From the NCBI GenBank assembly GCA_032988165.1, contig JANTQF010000266.1, positions 1-48,139 on the forward strand: 48,139 nucleotides of DNA, written 5' to 3'. Below are positions 44,542 to 48,139 of this stretch, piece by piece. This DNA comes from Emmonsiellopsis sp. PD_33. Taxonomy: Eukaryota; Ascomycota; Eurotiomycetes; Onygenales; Ajellomycetaceae. The translations under genes were made by a program, and so were the position numbers. Within the stretch, counting starts at the first letter, position 1, and each line of letters opens with the position of its first letter. The notes under the pieces were generated by a model. The model made no database searches. It had not been told where the DNA came from and saw only the letters and a list, made by a program, of their open reading frames with translations.

Positions 44542-46467
44542 CCTGGATCAAAGCAATCAGATCTATATCGGGTATGATATGATTAAATGCCTAACAAATT
44601 GGGCAATAGAAAGCTTAGTGGACGAATGACAAACAAGACTCATGGTTCCTTCACATGCCACAGAATACTTGTAGGACGTACCAGAGATGATCAGCTTCCA
44701 GGCTCACCAGCAAGTCAAAAACAGAATTGCCACCAAATTCCGAGCGTTGAGGTACTTCCCGCCTGACTTATGTAGATATAGTCTTGGGTTGTTCCTTTCG
44801 GGTGCTGCCAGCAGAGGCGACAGGGAAGAGGGGTTTGGAGTAGATTATTGGACAGAGAAAAGCCGGGGTATGCAGAAACTCAGGCTGTGCCTCTGTGGTA
44901 CATTTGCACGTAGTTTGGATAACAGAGAAGTATTAGGACAAGGTTAGAGTAGAAACAAAAGGTGTAACAGAGAAGGTAAGTCAGTCTTGCAACAAGATGG
45001 TCAACATCCGGCGGGTGGTCACAAAAGAAGGGTTGCTTGGATAGACTGTCAGAACCTTTGGAGGGGCCAAACAGGTGGGCTGAGTCGGGTGGGTATAAAA
45101 AACGAGTCAAAGAAAAGAAAATACGGGGTGCTCGGATAAGAGGCAGGCGGGCTATATATGCCACTACAGATACATCACAAAGAGAGAGAGGAGAGAGGGT
45201 TTTGAAGGGGAAAAAGCCTGTGGACCCGTCATGGAAGAAGATCGTCTCACACAACGGAAGAGTTTTTAGATATTTTTCAGACTGGGTTGGCGTCTCCATG
45301 TTCTCCTTCTTGCCTCACCCACAGTGGCCTCCAATCGGTTGATTCGACAGGCTTGGTGCAAGAAAAGTGGCGATTGCCGCCACGCCCAAGATTTCTTATT
45401 ATGGGACCACGTTATGCGCCCGCAACAAGTACCCAGCCAATATTGATCCACATGATTGCGGCAAGGACCAATCTTAAGGCATCAGAGGGACGGACAACGT
45501 CTGACGCGCCCAATCTGGGCGCATCTCATGGGGCTCTCCGGAGATCTGCTTCCCCACCTGGCTCGGCGCGAGGGAATCCAGAATTCTGCGGGATCCGGGT
45601 GCCCGCATTGGCTGTTTAGACAAAGAGGATTCATCAGGGTTTCGGTTTGAAGATCGAACAGCGAATAGCACCAAGCTGGTAAGGAACGTTGAAACTCCCT
45701 CCTGTGTATCAGGGTGCCTGACCGGAATGTCTAACCCTAATAATAACGATGAGACTGGACAAATGAATGCCGTTCCTGTCCAGTGCAGGGAAGTAAAAAT
45801 AGTTCTTTTGACATGACAGGGTCTCGACTTGACGCCCGGAGATGTCAGAGAGAGCGTATTACGAAGGGGCGTGAGTCGAGGGACATTTCGCTCTGCCCAA
45901 GGGCCAAAAGGTCATTTCCACCGCGGCCATAGCGTCGAGGTAGGATGTCATGCCGACTTGCCGTTGATGCAGGGACGGCATTCCTGTTCGCGGCGGCATT
46001 AGGGCGCACGGGTGACGGGTGTGCCAAATCACGTCTGGATAGCGCGGGCGGGTGGACTGCCGCTAGAAGAATAGGGTTAAACCCAGCCACACCGCCAGTT
46101 AGAGCCCCTGGGATACGCTGGCGTGCGATGTATTTTCGTGAAGCGGTGACAGACCACCAAGCCCGGTATCGGGGCGCCTTTGAATCTCAACCGAGGGGTG
46201 CATGCTGCTATCTCCTGCGTCCCCTCAGAAGGGATGCATTGTTTTGGGAGCGGAGGACTGATCTCAACCTGTACAGAACGTCCTCAGTGGTCGGCATTCT
46301 CTCCGCACAGACAGCCACAGCCAATTATTGAGTCCCCCACCTCGAGATGTATTTGGATGGAGATTGTGATAAAAAATGGCGGGGTTGATGTGGCTGATTC
46401 GAGCCGGTCTGTGATGCGCAGTAATCGAATAAAACAGCCTTTCCGCAAGTAGTTCTTCATCAAGCCA
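44542..46467. other. Gene-poor stretch
   Basis: About 1.9 kb between the Ser-rich gene start and the tRNA gene. A GA-rich tract lies near 45178-45200, and 45850-46200 is distinctly GC-rich. Frames up to 139 codons overlap on both strands; the 128-codon plus frame at 45945-46331 has no family resemblance and is not called. Holds the promoter of the Ser-rich gene. Confidence 0.5.
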
Positions 46468-46562
46468 TCCCTAATGGTGTAGTGGCTAACATCGTCGTCT
46501 TTCACGTGGTCAATGCGCCCATATGCATCACGACAGCCCTGGGTTCGATTCCCAGTTAGGGA
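46468..46562 (+). tRNA. tRNA-Glu (anticodon UUC) with a 24-nt intron
   Basis: The 7-bp acceptor stem is perfect (TCCCTAA with TTAGGGA). The A box TGGTGTAGTGG, T arm CTGGG-TTCGATT-CCCAG and B box GGTTCGATTCC are all present. The anticodon stem GTCGT pairs with ACGAC around the loop CT-TTC-A-C, giving anticodon TTC (UUC, glutamate). An intron, 46505-46528, interrupts the loop one base 3' of the anticodon (between positions 37 and 38), the standard nuclear position; because of a repeated C the boundary could shift by one. The intron ends in GCCCATATGCAT, which includes a short palindrome. A T-run terminator follows. The gene looks intact and functional. Discriminator base and CCA are not encoded, as usual in eukaryotes. 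Confidence 0.92.
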
Positions 46563-46563
46563 G

Positions 46564-46576
46564 TTTTCTTTTTTTT
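46564..46576 (+). terminator. RNA polymerase III terminator
   Basis: A TTTT and then a T8 run begin two bases after the tRNA-Glu 3' end, the normal Pol III stop signal. Confidence 0.85.
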
Positions 46577-48139
46577 CTTGTTTTTATTCTATATTTTTTT
46601 TTATTCAGCTACCATTTGACTTTTACGAAGTACCCTTATTCACTGACAGCCCGTCAGGCTCAATCCGTCAATATCTAGCAGAGAGAGGTGATTATCCTTC
46701 CCCCTCCGTCCTTCAAAATAAATACAACCACCACACCCAGCAATTGGATAACAACACCCCGCACCACGGTCCTCTCCTGGCCTCCGCATCTCCCAAACAT
46801 GCATCCCACCAACCCATATTCAAGTTGCGGCTGCATTCACTGTTCCGACTGGTAGAAACTGCAGAAAGAAAGCTCCCTTGGCCAATCATGCACCTCCGCC
46901 AATCGTCCCAAAACTCAAGCACACTGGCATTCTCTACCCTACCATATTCGCTCTATTCATCCCTCTTCAGAGGCAATAATAAGTAAATTCCAGTGAGTAG
47001 AAAGGGTCCAATATAACCATCAACACCCTGCAAGATACATCATCGATAAGATATTGACATGTGCGAAGTTACACAGTACAAGACAAACCCCACATCCCAT
47101 GTTGAAATCCACACACCCAGCACTTCCCCGTTACACGGCAGCATGTACATGTACAGTCCATACATCGCACACCCATGGATCTGTCTATTGAGCCGCCCCT
47201 CGCACGGGACTCCCGTCCCTGACATGTGTGGGAGACACAAAAGGCGGTGGTCAAGCATTTGCTAGATTTGTTCATCGTTATGGGCTAACAAGGGAGGAAG
47301 GCTTGCGATGTCGCACGCACCCCACCCGAGGGGGTCCAGTCCAGCCCCCTTTTTTTGTTTTGGTTTTAGTTAGGCAAACTAACTCTTAGGCCACATAGAT
47401 GAGAAATCAAATAAATGATGTTAGTTGGCTTTCGTAAATCTAGATTGCCTCCAGTTGATTTTTGAGGCTCCGGCTTTGAGCTTGTCTAGGAGGGGGGTGG
47501 GGGTTGTGTTACCTATATCCTAGATGGGTATGGATATATATATTTATTTCATGAATCTCTACCCAAATAACAACACTAGGCAATGCTTTTAAAGAAAGAA
47601 AACCTTCCAGAAAGAAACATTAACTTACTGATCTAGTAAACTAAAAAAACCTTCTGTAACTTCTAAGGAAGAAAGAAGTTGCCTTTCAAGCAAGTCTAAT
47701 GTCTCCCCTACCACCCCCTGCTCCATGCTACCAAAGTCATGAAACCCAACCTAAACCACAACATCCTACAATTAAATATATAGTTACTTAGTACTGTCAT
47801 CACTATCTCCAACCTTCTCTTATGTAAAATATGTAACCAACCCCCTGAACCCTTTCGGCTTTTTTTTTTTTTGCATTCCTTTAACCGACTCATAATCTGC
47901 GCCCTTTGATCATAGGGATGTGGGCCTAGTTAGCCCTTGAGGAAGCGCGGATCCCCTTTATAAAACCATCTTACTCCAACTTCTCCAGCCCGTTCGAACT
48001 TCATGACATGAATCTATCATCTTTCCAGGATAGCTGCCAGTTAAAGCTGGAAATATTTTGGCTAGAGAGGATTGATTACAATTATCGACGCTTTGGTAAA
48101 GAGCCAAGCACCCCCCCTTTGATGGTTTTTTTTATACAG
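46577..48139. other. Right-end gene-free stretch
   Basis: About 1.56 kb, no supported gene. Notable bits are a TGTACATGTACA palindrome near 47145, a GGGGG...CCCCC pairing with a nine-base spacing region followed by T7 at 47330-47356, and a T-run near 47860. Several short frames lack resemblance to anything known. Confidence 0.5.

Noticed and set aside
45945..46331. 128-codon plus-strand frame in GC-rich sequence
   Set aside because: Long frames are expected in GC-rich noncoding DNA; the product lacks recognisable structure or motifs.
47330..47356. G5...C5 stem followed by T7, resembling a bacterial-type terminator
   Set aside because: Such terminators do not operate in nuclear DNA, and no transcript ending there is evident.

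Overview
The window reads as nuclear DNA of a filamentous ascomycete fungus. Genes are broken by short introns (about 50-110 bp) with GTRNGT donors and YAG acceptors, and nearly every recognisable protein matches the fungal form of its family. A flotillin, HAM1-like and PTR2-type proteins and one CpG-depleted stretch suggest Eurotiomycetes, possibly Onygenales; that placement is inferred from resemblance and was not tested by search. I rebuilt exon structures by hand, and for every multi-exon gene the summed exon lengths give an intact reading frame.

Layout, left to right. A 5' fragment of a hemerythrin-like gene (-) runs off the left edge. A seven-exon flotillin gene (-) follows, then a conserved protein of unknown function (+). 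An MFS transporter (-) is divergent from tubulin-folding cofactor A (+) across 1.9 kb. An ankyrin protein with an unusual tryptophan-rich tail (+) converges on THO complex subunit 7 (-), with a TAG/GTA microsatellite of about 170 bp between them. A small protein carrying only the DNA-binding part of a MuDR/MULE transposase (+) is divergent from THOC7. A ten-exon PTR2 peptide transporter (+) converges on a six-exon amino-acid permease (-). After 2.7 kb without a clear gene comes a malic enzyme (-).

The stretch 27.4-30.5 kb has no intact gene, but it holds an island of about 840 bp with only three CpG dinucleotides and broken, protein-like reading frames: a mutated relic. A HAM1-like protein (+), an ER-lumenal DnaJ ending in KDEL (+), a small conserved protein (-), U3 snoRNP protein IMP3 (+), an SRPK-like kinase (-) and a serine-rich protein (-) follow. 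The right end carries a tRNA-Glu gene with a 24-nt intron.

Most genes are housekeeping or transport functions that do not form an obvious pathway. I see no biosynthetic gene cluster, CRISPR array or intact transposon. The least explained items are the ankyrin/tryptophan-repeat protein, the transposase-derived protein, the CpG-poor relic, and a 20-bp tandem duplication lying across the kinase stop codon.
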